DNA of 64,000 nt from Mesorhizobium norvegicum (GCF_004919685.1 NZ_SMYZ01000036.1:1-64000), one strand, 5' to 3'; shown: positions 52,562 through 61,981, counted from the stretch's first letter. The notes: generated by a model not told the origin, from the letters alone. Numbers and translations are program-made.

Positions 52562-53290
52562 TCACCACGGAAGCGGGCCATCGTCGTTGAAGTACCCGGC
52601 GTTCGGACCATCGGCTTCCAGGGTCGCCAGGCGTATGACGATCTCGGCCGCCTGCTGCACGGTGCGGTGGCCCCTAAATCCATTCAGGTCGGTGGCGGTA
52701 TAGCCGGGCGCCGCTGCATTGATCTTGATGCCTTGCGGCGCAAGCTCGCGGGCGAACGCGACGGTGATGGCATTCAGGGCCGTTTTGGAGCTGCCGTAGC
52801 CCATCAAATTGACTGACTGGTTCGGCGTGCCGGAATCGAGCGCGCGCCCGATGGATCCCGTGGAACTGCTCACCATCACGATGCGGGCGGCCGGCGCTGC
52901 AAGCAGCAGCGGCAGGAAGGCCTGGGTCACGCGGATCGGTCCGAAGACATTGACGTCATAGGTGGCCCTGACATCGGCAAGATGCTGCTGGCTCGGCGGC
53001 AGCTCGTAATTGATGGCGATGCCGGCATTGTTCACCAGCACGTCGACACAAGGGCTCTCCGCTCCGACGGTCCTGGCCGCAGCCGCCACGCTTTCGTCCT
53101 GCGTGACATCCAGTTCAAGCCATTGAACGTCCAGACCTTCGCTGCGCAATTCCTGCGCTGCCGCCATGCCACGCTCGGCATTCCTGGCGCCGAGCCAAAC
53201 CTTGAAGCCCATCGTCGCCAGCCGCCTGGCGATTTCGTGGCCGATGCCCTTGTTGGCGCCCGTCACCACAGCGGTTTTCGATCTCGTCAT
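52562..53290 (-). CDS. Short-chain dehydrogenase/reductase
   Basis: A 242-residue SDR of the carbonyl-reductase-like type: TGANKGIGHEIARRL near residue 10, NNAGIAINYE, SSSTGSIG and catalytic YGSSK (MGYGSSKTALNAIT). It ends with NDDGPLPW, a tail common in small SDRs paired with AraC regulators. The frame is open 61 codons upstream, but ATG 53290 begins the family homology. It is divergent from the AraC-type regulator at 53429, which probably controls it. It is not obviously part of inositol catabolism. Confidence 0.88.
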   Translation of the reverse strand: MTRSKTAVVTGANKGIGHEIARRLATMGFKVWLGARNAERGMAAAQELRSEGLDVQWLELDVTQDESVAAAARTVGAESPCVDVLVNNAGIAINYELPPSQQHLADVRATYDVNVFGPIRVTQAFLPLLLAAPAARIVMVSSSTGSIGRALDSGTPNQSVNLMGYGSSKTALNAITVAFARELAPQGIKINAAAPGYTATDLNGFRGHRTVQQAAEIVIRLATLEADGPNAGYFNDDGPLPW

Positions 53291-53428
53291 TTGGGTTCTC
53301 CATCCATCCATTTCGAAGACCCAGAGATGGCGCCCTGTGGCAAACGCCGCGCGCCGAAAACTCTCCGGCTCTTGCCTAATCCTCTCATATGGGTTGCGCG
53401 GCCGACGTGGATGCGCGAAGCTGACGCC

Positions 53429-54319
53429 ATGAGCGAGGCACTGCAGGAGTTGATCGATATCGCCAGCCGCCATGCGCGCGGTCGACGAACGACAACGGCG
53501 ATCCCCCGCGTTTCAATCGGCCGCAGCGAAGTCGCCACGGCACCAGTGCCGGGGGTATGGGGGTCGGGGGTCCTGTTTGTGCTGCAGGGCGCGAAAACGG
53601 TTCTGATCGGAGACCGGACCCTTCGATACAATCCCGCCAGCTATTTCATCTACACTGTCGACACACCCACCATCAGCCAGTTGGTCGCCGCGAGCGCCAA
53701 GCATCCTTACCTGGCGATCGGCTTCACCCTCGACCTGCAGGCCGTCGCCGCCCTCCTCGTCGAGCACGAACCCGCGCTCGGCGGCGACAGTTTCTCCACC
53801 TCGCCCGTCAATGAAGACCTGCTCGATGCATTGCGTCGCATTATGCGGCTGCTCGACCGGCCAGGGGAGATTCTCGTGCTGGCGGCCATGCTCGAACGCG
53901 AGATGTTGTTTCGGCTGCTGCAAGGCCCGCAGGGCGGAAAGCTTCGCCAGCTTGCGCGCGCCGACGGCCATCTGTCCCGGATTGGCCAGGCGATCGCCTG
54001 GATCCGGACCCATTGCCATCAGCCGGTCCGGGTCAGCGATCTGGCCGAAATCGCCCATATGAGCAACGCTGCATTTTACCGCCACTTCAAGGCGGCGACG
54101 GCCATGAGCCCGATCCAGTATCAGAAACAAATCCGGCTGCTGGAGGCCCGCCATTTGCTGCTTGCCCAGCCAGGCAATGTTGCAAGCGTCGCCTTCGCCG
54201 TCGGCTACGAGAGCGCTTCCCAGTACAGCCGGGAGTATGCCCGCCAGTTCGGGTCGCCGCCCGCGCGCGACGCAGCCCGGCTTTCGGCGGCAGGCGAGAT
54301 GGCCGTAGAGGTCATTTAG
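53429..54319 (+). CDS. AraC-family transcriptional regulator
   Basis: A protein of about 296 residues. The N-terminal cupin-like AraC_N domain (VLFVLQGAKTVLIGDRTLRY, PASYFIYTVDTPTISQLVAA) is followed by a C-terminal double helix-turn-helix (VRVSDLAEIAHMSNAAFYRH, ASVAFAVGYESASQYSREYA). The frame is open well upstream. ATG 53429 is favoured by GAAG eight bases before it; ATG 53411 is an alternative. It is divergently paired with the SDR gene and separated from the convergent iolR gene by a short repeat. Confidence 0.88.
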   Translation: MSEALQELIDIASRHARGRRTTTAIPRVSIGRSEVATAPVPGVWGSGVLFVLQGAKTVLIGDRTLRYNPASYFIYTVDTPTISQLVAASAKHPYLAIGFTLDLQAVAALLVEHEPALGGDSFSTSPVNEDLLDALRRIMRLLDRPGEILVLAAMLEREMLFRLLQGPQGGKLRQLARADGHLSRIGQAIAWIRTHCHQPVRVSDLAEIAHMSNAAFYRHFKAATAMSPIQYQKQIRLLEARHLLLAQPGNVASVAFAVGYESASQYSREYARQFGSPPARDAARLSAAGEMAVEVI

Positions 54320-54326
54320 ACCAGAG

Positions 54327-54392
54327 CAATTCCAAGAGAAGTGTGAAACGGTTTTCCCGGGAAAAGCTCATGGCGCTTCCCTTGGGAATTGC
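54327..54392. repeat. Short rhizobial palindromic repeat between convergent genes
   Basis: Outer arms GCAATTCC and GGAATTGC enclose GTGTGAAACGGTTTTCCCGG. From memory this belongs to a frequent Rhizobiales intergenic dyad family. It lies between the AraC gene stop and the iolR stop and could work as a two-way terminator. Confidence 0.65.
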
Positions 54393-54393
54393 G

Positions 54394-55260
54394 TCAGACC
54401 CTGCGCTTGCGGCCCGTATCGCGTCGTTTCTCGCCGACGCCGACAGTCAGCGCCATGGCCAGCGCCATCGTTGCCGACAGCGAGCGGAAGCCGGCGAAAT
54501 CCGCCTCGGCCACCTCGAACCAGACCTTTGCGAACTGGGCGAGCGGTGAAAACGAGCTGTCGGTGATGGCGACGATCGGCACGCCCTGTTCCGAAATGCT
54601 GCGCGCTTCCTCGATGGTGGCCGGGGCGTAGGGCGAGAAGGAGATGGCGATGACGGCATCCGCCGCCGTGGCGAAGCCGATCATCTCGGCATTCAGGCCG
54701 GCGGCCGATTCGATCAACTGGTTGCGGATCTTGAGCTTGCCCAGCGCGTAGGCGATGTAGGACGCCACCGGATAGGAGCGGCGCTTGGCCAGCACGTAGA
54801 TGGTCTCTGCCCTTGCCAGCAAGGAGATCGCGTCTTCCAGATGCGCTTCGTCCAGCGTGCGCGAAATGTCGTTGAGCGAGGTGCTGGCGGCGGCAACGAA
54901 GCCGTCGAAGATCGCCCGGTGGCCGGCGCCGCCCTCGGCCTTGGCGCGCAGCGCCTGCAGCCTTTCGTCATAGGATGAGTTGCGCTCGCGCAGCCGCTCG
55001 CGAAACACCTGCTGCAGGCTGGTGAACCCGTCGAAGCCGAGCTGCTGGGCAAATCGGATCAGGGTCGACGGCTGCACGCCGGCCGAAGCGGCGATGCTGG
55101 CGGCGGTGCCGAAGGCGATATCGTCGGGATTGTCGAGCGCATAGGCGGCGATCTGGGCAATGCGCTTCGGCAGGCTTTCGCGCCGATCGAGGATCGTTGC
55201 GCGCAGCGTCTCGAAGTCGCGAGGTACCCGTTCGTCCATCGTCGCTCTGTCCAAGCTCAT
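54394..55260 (-). CDS. iolR: RpiR-family regulator, probable inositol repressor IolR
   Basis: A 288-residue regulator. The N-terminal RpiR helix-turn-helix (SLPKRIAQIAAYALDNPDDI, AASIAASAGVQPSTLIRFAQ) is followed by a C-terminal SIS sugar-isomerase-like domain (AETIYVLAKRRSYPVASYIA, ADAVIAISFSPYAPATIEEA). In rhizobia the iol genes are governed by an RpiR-type repressor of this kind. The frame is open far upstream through the divergent gene's shadow; I chose ATG 55260 (ATG 55239 possible). It is divergent from the Gfo/Idh/MocA oxidoreductase, with an inverted repeat between them. Confidence 0.85.
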   Translation of the reverse strand: MSLDRATMDERVPRDFETLRATILDRRESLPKRIAQIAAYALDNPDDIAFGTAASIAASAGVQPSTLIRFAQQLGFDGFTSLQQVFRERLRERNSSYDERLQALRAKAEGGAGHRAIFDGFVAAASTSLNDISRTLDEAHLEDAISLLARAETIYVLAKRRSYPVASYIAYALGKLKIRNQLIESAAGLNAEMIGFATAADAVIAISFSPYAPATIEEARSISEQGVPIVAITDSSFSPLAQFAKVWFEVAEADFAGFRSLSATMALAMALTVGVGEKRRDTGRKRRV

Positions 55261-55331
55261 GCGTGAAGCGTCCCTCTGTGCCTCATCATAGCGAGCCTGC
55301 GCAAGAACGCCATAAAAAATGAGGCAGACAT

Positions 55332-55352
55332 TCCATTCCAAGATAAAATGGA
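55332..55352. promoter_or_regulatory. Candidate IolR site (TCCATT-N9-AATGGA)
   Basis: Inverted TCCATT and AATGGA, nine bases apart, in the divergent region between iolR and the oxidoreductase gene. An extra TTCCA sits in the spacer. It resembles the GGAAT/ATTCC elements before iolC. Confidence 0.45.
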
Positions 55353-55395
55353 CTAATTCATCCACCTGATGCTTCAGGCAGTGGAGAAACGGAAA

Positions 55396-56505
55396 ATGGT
55401 CGGCGTCGGTCTCATCGGCACGGGTTTCATGGGCAAGTGTCACGCCATCGCATGGAGTACCGTCGGTGCTGTCTTTCCTGATGTGGCCAAGCCACGGCTC
55501 GTCCATCTCGGCGAGGTCAATGAAGAGCTTGCCCAACGCAAGGCGGGCGAGTTCGGCTTCGCCAAAGCGTCCGGCGACTGGCGCGCCGTCGTCAACGATC
55601 CGGACGTCGATATCGTCTCGCTGACCACGCCCAACCAGTTCCATCCGGAAATGGCCATCGCCATCCTCGAGGCCGGCAAGCATCTGTGGTGCGAAAAGCC
55701 GATGGCGCCAAGCTTCGCCGAGGCCGAAGCGATGGCGGCGGCGGCGAAAAAGTCCGGCAAGGTCGCGGCCCTTGGCTACAACTACATCCAGAGCCCGGCC
55801 ATCCGCCACATCGGCGCGCTGCTCGACGAGAAGATCATCGGCGAGGTCAACCATCTGCGCATCGAGATGGACGAGGACTTCATGGCCGATCCCGAAGCGC
55901 TGTTCTTCTGGAAGCACGAAGCCGCTTCCGGGTATGGCGCGCTCGACGATTTCGCCGTGCATCCGCTGTCACTGGTTTCCGCCCTGTTCGGCCGCGTCGC
56001 CAGCGTCATCTGCGACATGGCCAAACCCTATGCCGACCGCAAGGTGGCCGCCGGCGGCCGTCGCGCGGTGGAGACCTACGACATCGCCAGCGTGTTGATG
56101 CATCTGGAGAACGGCATTGCCGGCACCCTGCTGGTCAACCGCTCGGCCTGGGGCCGCAAGGGCCGCATCGCCATCCAGATCTTCGGCTCGAAGGGGTCGA
56201 TCCTGTTCGACCAGGAGCGGATGAATGAAATCCAGCTCTATGTCACTGCCGATCGACCGACCGAACAGGGCTACCGCACCATCCTGGTGGCGCCGCACCA
56301 CAAGCCCTACGACGCTTTCCTGCCGGCGCCCGGCCATGGCCTTGGCTTCAACGATCTCAAAATCATCGAGTGCCACGAATTGCTGACGCGGCTGGCCGGC
56401 AAGCCGGCGCGGCTCATCGAATTCGCCGAAGGGCTGGAGATCGAGCGCACGGTGCACGCAATGGCGAGATCGTTCGAGGAAAAGCGCTGGGTGGATGTGC
56501 GGTAG
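55396..56505 (+). CDS. Gfo/Idh/MocA-family oxidoreductase, possible inositol-isomer dehydrogenase
   Basis: A protein of about 369 residues. The NAD(P)-binding GLIGTGFMGKCHA is at about residues 4-16, then TTPNQFHPEMAIAILEAGKH with the EKP motif (WCEKPMAPSF), and a C-terminal domain with DDFAVHPLSLV holding the catalytic His. Position beside iolR suggests oxidation of an inositol stereoisomer or related cyclitol, but the sequence differs from the iolG at the right edge. ATG 55396 is nine bases after GGAG; ATG 55369 is possible. Confidence 0.85.
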   Translation: MVGVGLIGTGFMGKCHAIAWSTVGAVFPDVAKPRLVHLGEVNEELAQRKAGEFGFAKASGDWRAVVNDPDVDIVSLTTPNQFHPEMAIAILEAGKHLWCEKPMAPSFAEAEAMAAAAKKSGKVAALGYNYIQSPAIRHIGALLDEKIIGEVNHLRIEMDEDFMADPEALFFWKHEAASGYGALDDFAVHPLSLVSALFGRVASVICDMAKPYADRKVAAGGRRAVETYDIASVLMHLENGIAGTLLVNRSAWGRKGRIAIQIFGSKGSILFDQERMNEIQLYVTADRPTEQGYRTILVAPHHKPYDAFLPAPGHGLGFNDLKIIECHELLTRLAGKPARLIEFAEGLEIERTVHAMARSFEEKRWVDVR

Positions 56506-56532
56506 GCCGATCAAACCGGAAGGCAGTTGTCG

Positions 56533-58032
56533 CTATCCATGCCCGGCATGTCCCTGAAGGACTGCCGTGGCCAACCGCCTGACACCAGGCGCCGCATCCT
56601 CGCGATGCAGGGCGGAGAAGCCAAGAAGAAGACCGTGGCTGACATCAGGAGCAAGATGCATCGAAGAGATCGGCACCACGGTGACGCCGGATCGGCGAGC
56701 TGCCTGCGCGATTGAGACATCGTCGAAGCCCAGTGGCAATCGGGCGAGGAGATGGACCCCTTGCATGGGCACTTCAATCCCGATCCCCGGCTGATCGACA
56801 AATTCTTCGCGCAACAGCGACACCAACATGTCGCGCGACGCACGGTATGTTTCCCGCAGCCGCCTGAGGTGGCTGGAAAAATGCCCCTCGCTCAGGAAGT
56901 CGGCGACCACCAGCTGGTGAAACGGGGCGGGGAACCGGTCGAGCAGCACGCGCATCGCGCGGATGGCCGGCACGAGCTCCGTCGGGACCACCAAATAGCC
57001 CAGCCGAAGACCGGGCAGCAGCGCCTTGCTGAACGTGCCGAGATAGATGACCCTGTCGTGCTCGTCGACACCTTGCAGCGCGGCCAGCGGGCGATCATCG
57101 TAGCGAAACTCGCTGTCATAATCGTCCTCGAGAATCCACGCACCCTTCGCCGCGGCCCAATCGATCAGCGCCAGGCGGCGCGCCATCGAAAGCACCGTGC
57201 CTGTTGGATATTGATGTGACGGCGTCACATAGACGGCCCTGACGTTTTCCGTGCGTTCGGCGAGCACATCCACATTGATCCCATGCGGATCGACCGGGAT
57301 GGGAATGAGTTTGGCGCCACCGGCCGTAAAGGCCAGCCGTGCCGGCGGGTAGCCCGGCTCTTCGATCGCGACATTGTCTCCCCTGTCGATCAGGGTGCGA
57401 ATGGCAAGATCGATCGCCTGCTGCGAGCCGGAGGTGATGAAGACGCGGTCTGGTTCGCAGCGTACGCCTCGCGCCGCCGCGAGATAGGTCACCACCTCGC
57501 TGCGCAGCCGTTCCTCTCCTTGCGGATCCCGGTAATGATCGCAGAGCGCGTCGAGATGGCGATGACCTATGCGCTTGAGAATGGCACGCGTCCTGCCGTC
57601 CGGTTCGGCCCGGCCGGTAGCGAAAGGGACCTGGGGTTGCGGATCGAGTAACGCATTTCCAATGACCGAGCGCGCCGCTGACGAGATGTCGCTTTTTGCG
57701 GCTGCACGTGCGGGGGTGGTTCGGCGCGCGCGCTCCGACCGTCCCGGCACGTCAACTGAAACAAAGGTGCCGGATCCGTGCTGGCCGACGACATAGCTCT
57801 CGCTCAACAGCGTGTCATAGGCTTCTACCACGACACCGCGTGATACGCCCCAAAACCCGGCTGCCGCCCGTGTCGAGGGCAGGCGTGCGCCCGCAGGCAT
57901 CCTGCCGGAGACAATCGCGTCGCGCAGGGCGAAATAGAGCTGCCGGCCAATCGACGCCTGCGATGCGCGGTCGATGGCGATGTCGACCAGATGTGTGGCG
58001 CCTTCGTGCCGGCGCGATGCCTTTTCGGCCAT
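56533..58032 (-). CDS. MocR-type regulator (GntR helix-turn-helix fused to aminotransferase domain)
   Basis: A 499-residue protein. Residues 15-90 form a GntR winged helix (LYFALRDAIVSGRMPAGARL, VVVEAYDTLLSESYVVGQHG). Residues 130-499 form a fold-type I aminotransferase domain with SGSQQAIDLAIRTLIDRGDN, DDYDSEFRYDDRPLAALQG and the PLP lysine in GTFSKALLPGLRLGY. Such proteins sense pyridoxal phosphate or amino compounds. It is divergent from the MFS transporter at 58164, its likely target. It is full length and intact. Confidence 0.92.
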   Translation of the reverse strand: MAEKASRRHEGATHLVDIAIDRASQASIGRQLYFALRDAIVSGRMPAGARLPSTRAAAGFWGVSRGVVVEAYDTLLSESYVVGQHGSGTFVSVDVPGRSERARRTTPARAAAKSDISSAARSVIGNALLDPQPQVPFATGRAEPDGRTRAILKRIGHRHLDALCDHYRDPQGEERLRSEVVTYLAAARGVRCEPDRVFITSGSQQAIDLAIRTLIDRGDNVAIEEPGYPPARLAFTAGGAKLIPIPVDPHGINVDVLAERTENVRAVYVTPSHQYPTGTVLSMARRLALIDWAAAKGAWILEDDYDSEFRYDDRPLAALQGVDEHDRVIYLGTFSKALLPGLRLGYLVVPTELVPAIRAMRVLLDRFPAPFHQLVVADFLSEGHFSSHLRRLRETYRASRDMLVSLLREEFVDQPGIGIEVPMQGVHLLARLPLGFDDVSIAQAARRSGVTVVPISSMHLAPDVSHGLLLGFSALHREDAAPGVRRLATAVLQGHAGHG

Positions 58033-58163
58033 GGCGCTCCCCTCAAGTGGTCTCCTGAATCAGCTCCAAGAGGACCTGTAAAACAATCGGAATCTAAAGG
58101 ATGAGTGTACCACATTTTCCGTAGAAATGCAGGACGCTTTTGACAGGAAAGGTGCGGGCTCCC

Positions 58164-59345
58164 ATGCGCACATTGCACGCCTATTTGCTCTTCGTTGCCA
58201 CCTTGCTCACATCGATGGGTTATGGCGCCACCTTCCTGCTCACCGAGCATTTTCGAGCGCTCGGCGGCAGCGAGATTGAAACCGGCACGACGCTTGGTGG
58301 CGCCATGCTGGGCACGCTTGTCGGCGTTCCCCTCGTCGGCTGGTTTGCCTGGCGCCTCGGCGCCGGCCGTATGGCGGGACTTGGCGCGATGCTGGTTGCC
58401 TGTGGCTATCTCGGCCTGGCGTCGCTATCGACGCTGACGCCGCTGATCGGCGTCGCCGGCTTCTTCATCGGCCTTGGCTGGGGCATTTTCTTCCTGGCCG
58501 CGCCGATGGCGCTTTCGATGCGCGTGGCCGATCAGGATCGCGGTTTCTGGTTTACGCGTTATGGTGCGTTCCAGATGGGCGGGATTGGGCTGAGCCCGAT
58601 CGTGGCGAGCGCGCTGATCAGCGAGGTCGGGCTCACGACGGGGCAGGCATTTGGCGCCGTCACTTTGATTTGCCTGCTGGCCGCATTGCTCTTGGCCGTG
58701 TTCGAAACCATCGCGGTACGGCCGGTCGCGGCAGCGATCAAGGCAGCGGGCAACGCCTGGGTGCGGGCCCTGCCGGCGTTGCTGCGCACACGCGCGATCT
58801 ACCCCATACTGATGGTCGGACTTGGCGCCTGTGTGTTCAGCGGGTTGCTGACCTTTCAGACGTCGCTGGTCCGCGGCACCGGACTTCAAGCCAGCACCTT
58901 CTTTGCCGTCTATGCAATCACCGTTGTCGCGTCGCGGTTTTTGCTTGCGCCGGTGATTGGCCGTGCCAGGGGCGATCATGTTGCGGTTATCCTGCTGGCG
59001 GTCATGATCGCCGGCGTCATTGTCGCCTTTGGTCTCGCCTATGGCGTGGTGGTCCAGATCGCCAGCGCGATCCTGCTGGGTGTTGGCTACGGCCTGGTCT
59101 ATTCGGTCATACAGACACAAGCGGTGAACGATGCTCCCGCCGAACACCGCAATGCCGCGCTGACATGGTTCGTCGTTGCCTACTTCCTGGGCGTCTTTGG
59201 CTTCCCGATGCTTGGCGGATGGCTGATCGTCAATGTCGGGACCAGTGGGTTCCTGGTTGCGATCCTCTTGTTTGCAATGGCCGAAATCGGGTTGGCGCTG
59301 CTGCGCGGACAACGCCTTGCCGCCGAAGACATCCAGGCGACATGA
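58164..59345 (+). CDS. Major facilitator superfamily transporter
   Basis: A protein of about 393 residues with twelve predicted helices in two bundles: LHAYLLFVATLLTSMGYGAT at the start, AWRLGAGRMAGLG as the loop between helices 2 and 3, LPALLRTRAIYPILMVGLGA opening the second half, and a C-terminal GFLVAILLFAMAEIGLALL. Divergence from the MocR regulator suggests export or import of the amino compound sensed by it. ATG 58164 is the first Met with family homology; GTG 58152, next to AGGAAAG, is a possible earlier start. Confidence 0.85.
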   Translation: MRTLHAYLLFVATLLTSMGYGATFLLTEHFRALGGSEIETGTTLGGAMLGTLVGVPLVGWFAWRLGAGRMAGLGAMLVACGYLGLASLSTLTPLIGVAGFFIGLGWGIFFLAAPMALSMRVADQDRGFWFTRYGAFQMGGIGLSPIVASALISEVGLTTGQAFGAVTLICLLAALLLAVFETIAVRPVAAAIKAAGNAWVRALPALLRTRAIYPILMVGLGACVFSGLLTFQTSLVRGTGLQASTFFAVYAITVVASRFLLAPVIGRARGDHVAVILLAVMIAGVIVAFGLAYGVVVQIASAILLGVGYGLVYSVIQTQAVNDAPAEHRNAALTWFVVAYFLGVFGFPMLGGWLIVNVGTSGFLVAILLFAMAEIGLALLRGQRLAAEDIQAT

Positions 59346-59366
59346 CCGTGGCCCGTTGCAAACCGG

Positions 59367-59385
59367 CGGCCCCTTCGCGGGGCCG
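59367..59385. terminator. Hairpin between convergent MFS and WYL-regulator genes
   Basis: CGGCCCC and GGGGCCG arms around a TTCGC loop, placed between the two converging stop codons. It has no clear U-run; it probably acts in both directions. Confidence 0.5.
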
Positions 59386-59387
59386 TC

Positions 59388-60086
59388 TCAACCACCGGCA
59401 GCGGCGTTCGTCTCCCAGCCGTTGACCCAGACCTGCCGCAACCGATCGCCTTCACCCTTGAACCGTAGTCCCGTCGCCTGGCAATCCTCGATCCGGTCGC
59501 TGCGGAAATTGCGGATGGCCTGGCGCAACTCGCACCAGGCGACGATGTTGGCGGTTTCGGCGTAATAGATCAGGGCGATCGGCCGGACGAGCCGCTCGGA
59601 GGCGCGACCCATTTCGTCGCGATAGGAGAGGTCGAGCTTCTCCTCGTCACGGATGGCGCGGCGCACCAGCGCCAGATCGATCGCGCCGGTCGAAGGCGCG
59701 GCAAAACCCCATGCATGCAACGCATTGGCGTCGAATGCCTGGCGCAAGGGCGGCGGCACCGCGCCGGCGATCTTGGCGCTGACGCGCTTGGCCGCCTGCT
59801 TGAGCTCGCTGTCGCCCGTGCGCTCCAGCAGCGCCAGCGACAGGACGATCGCCTCCATCTCCTCGATCGAAAACATCAGCGGCGGCAGGTCGAAGCCGGG
59901 GCGCAGGATGTAGCCGATGCCGCGCCCGCCCTCGATCGGCACGCGCATCGCCTGCAGTGCGGCGATATCGCGATAAATCGAGCGCACCGTCACTTCCAGC
60001 CGCTCGGCAATCGTTGCCGCCGTCACCGGCTGCCGCGCCAGCCGCACGATCTGGATGATCTCGAACAGGCGCGACGCCTTGCGCAT
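59388..60086 (-). CDS. YafY-type regulator with helix-turn-helix and WYL domain
   Basis: A 232-residue regulator. The N-terminal HTH_11 segment (RLFEIIQIVRLARQPVTAAT, IAERLEVTVRSIYRDIAALQ) is followed by a WYL-type sensor domain (LSYRDEMGRASERLVRPIAL, YYAETANIVAWCELRQAIRN). The family responds to small ligands or nucleic acids. It is divergent from the LysE-type exporter at 60216, which it may regulate. Confidence 0.9.
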   Translation of the reverse strand: MRKASRLFEIIQIVRLARQPVTAATIAERLEVTVRSIYRDIAALQAMRVPIEGGRGIGYILRPGFDLPPLMFSIEEMEAIVLSLALLERTGDSELKQAAKRVSAKIAGAVPPPLRQAFDANALHAWGFAAPSTGAIDLALVRRAIRDEEKLDLSYRDEMGRASERLVRPIALIYYAETANIVAWCELRQAIRNFRSDRIEDCQATGLRFKGEGDRLRQVWVNGWETNAAAGG

Positions 60087-60215
60087 TTTTCACTCGGGGT
60101 TCCGATCGCAACTGACACACCATCGTCAGTTGGGCTGACCTATAGGAGCGCCTATCGAGTTGAGAATCAACACATTCCGCTGCGGCCAGGCCGGGCGAAG
60201 CGACAGGCAACTGAC

Positions 60216-60851
60216 ATGGGTTATGCGGAAAATCTCTGGCTTTTCTGTCTCCTCCTCTTCGGTATCATCATCGTGCCCGGCATGGATATGCTTTTCGTGC
60301 TTGCCAATGCGCTGACCGGTGGCGGCAACAGGGGACTTGCCGCGACCGGCGGCATCATGCTGGGCGGCGTGGTGCATACGCTGAACGGCGCGCTCGGCGT
60401 CGGCCTGCTGATGCATTTCGTGCCGATGCTCTACAATCCGCTGCTGATCGCCGGCGCCGCCTACATGGCCTTTATCGGTCTGACGCTGATGCGCAGTTCG
60501 ATCAAGGTCGGCCATGATGGGCCTGCCGGCAGCCGCTCCGCATGGAAGGCGTTTCGCCAGGGTTTTGTGACCTGCCTGATCAATCCAAAGGCCTATCTCT
60601 TCGTCTTCGCGGTCTATCCGCAATTTCTGAAGCCGGACTACGGTCCGATCTGGATGCAGGCTTCCATCATGGGATTGATGACGATCGCCATGCAGTTTGC
60701 CGTCTATGGCGGGCTTGCCATATCAGCCGGTCGCAGCCGAAATCTGCTGGTTGCCAATCCCCGGGCGACCGCCTTTGCCGGTCGGGCGGCGGGGCTGCTT
60801 CTGGTTGCGGTTTCCGTACTCACCGCGTGGGAAGGGCTAAGGGCGGCGTGA
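60216..60851 (+). CDS. LysE-family exporter
   Basis: A 211-residue membrane protein with about six helices. Family marks are IVPGMDMLFVLANALTGGGN near residue 20, AAYMAFIGLTLMRS, and FRQGFVTCLINPKAYLFVFA with the conserved NPK. RhtB/LysE proteins export amino acids or their derivatives. The frame stays open far upstream, but only as a shadow of the regulator; ATG 60216 starts the homology. It converges with the DAHP synthase gene. Confidence 0.9.
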   Translation: MGYAENLWLFCLLLFGIIIVPGMDMLFVLANALTGGGNRGLAATGGIMLGGVVHTLNGALGVGLLMHFVPMLYNPLLIAGAAYMAFIGLTLMRSSIKVGHDGPAGSRSAWKAFRQGFVTCLINPKAYLFVFAVYPQFLKPDYGPIWMQASIMGLMTIAMQFAVYGGLAISAGRSRNLLVANPRATAFAGRAAGLLLVAVSVLTAWEGLRAA

Positions 60852-60889
60852 TCCTTGCAAGCGCCGCCCTTTCCATGCCGCCATCCGTA

Positions 60890-61981
60890 TCAGGCGGCTC
60901 CCTGGCGGCTCTCGATCATGGCGCGGCGCACCGAGCGGCGCCACTCGACGGCGCCGGCAAGGCCGTGCAGCACCGTCTCGGTGGTCGCCCAGTCGATGCA
61001 GCCATCGGTGATGCTCTGGCCATAGACGAGCGGCTTGCCTGCTACCACGTCCTGCCGGCCGGCGACGAGGTTGCTCTCGATCATGACGCCGATGATGCGC
61101 TCGTCGCCCGCCGCGACCTGGCCGGCGACATCGGCCGCCACCTTGGGCTGGTTCTCGGGCTTCTTGGCTGAGTTGGCGTGGCTGACATCGATCATCAAAC
61201 GGGGCGCGACGCCGATGCGGGCAAGTTCCGTGCTGGCAGCCTCGACGCTCGTCGCGTCATAATTGGGCGCAACTCCGCCGCGCAGGATGACGTGGCAGTC
61301 CTCATTGCCGGTCGTCGTCGCGATGCCGCTGCGTCCGCCCTTGGTCACCGCCATGAAATGATGCGGCTGGGCGGCGGATTTCACCGCCTCGGCGGCGATC
61401 CGCAGATTGCCGTCGGTGCCGTTCTTGAAGCCGACCGGGCAGGACAGGCCGGAAGCAAGCTCGCGGTGGATCTGGCTCTCGGTCGTGCGCGCGCCGATGG
61501 CGCCCCAGGCGACGAGGTCGGCGATATATTGCGGCGTGGTCATGTCGAGGAATTCGGTCGCCGCCGGCAGGCCGAGATTGTTGACGGCGGAGAGCACGTT
61601 GCGCGCCATCCTCAGTCCCTTGTCGATGTTGAAGCTGCCGTCGAGGTCGGGATCGTTGATCAGGCCCTTCCAGCCGACCGTCGTGCGCGGCTTTTCGAAA
61701 TAAACCCGCATCACGATCTCGAGCCGGTCCGACAGGCTCTCGCGCAGCGCCGCCAGACGGCTGGCATAGTCCACGGCGGCGACCGGATCGTGGATCGAAC
61801 ACGGGCCAACAATGACCAGCAGCCGATCGTCGGTACCGTTCAAAATGGCGTGGATCGCGTTGCGCGACGCGGTCACGGTGCGCGTCGCCGTCAGCGTGCG
61901 CGGGATCTCCCGCATCACCTGGTCCGGCGTACTCAATTCTCGGATTTCCTTGACCCGAAGATCATCTGTGGTGGTCAACAC
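60890..61981 (-). CDS. Class I 3-deoxy-7-phosphoheptulonate (DAHP) synthase
   Basis: A protein of about 363 residues catalysing the first step of aromatic amino-acid synthesis from phosphoenolpyruvate and erythrose 4-phosphate. It is of the AroF/AroG/AroH type: VIVGPCSIHDP, INDPDLDGSFNIDKGLRMAR, EFLDMTTPQYIADLVAWGAI, GFKNGTDG, KGGRSG and DVSHANSAKKPENQP carry the metal and substrate residues. GTG 61981 follows GGAG by nine bases (TTG one codon on is possible); the frame is open to 62023 but crosses the terminator. Its leader contains an aromatic-codon attenuator. Which amino acid inhibits it cannot be told reliably. Confidence 0.92.
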   Translation of the reverse strand: MLTTTDDLRVKEIRELSTPDQVMREIPRTLTATRTVTASRNAIHAILNGTDDRLLVIVGPCSIHDPVAAVDYASRLAALRESLSDRLEIVMRVYFEKPRTTVGWKGLINDPDLDGSFNIDKGLRMARNVLSAVNNLGLPAATEFLDMTTPQYIADLVAWGAIGARTTESQIHRELASGLSCPVGFKNGTDGNLRIAAEAVKSAAQPHHFMAVTKGGRSGIATTTGNEDCHVILRGGVAPNYDATSVEAASTELARIGVAPRLMIDVSHANSAKKPENQPKVAADVAGQVAAGDERIIGVMIESNLVAGRQDVVAGKPLVYGQSITDGCIDWATTETVLHGLAGAVEWRRSVRRAMIESRQGAA

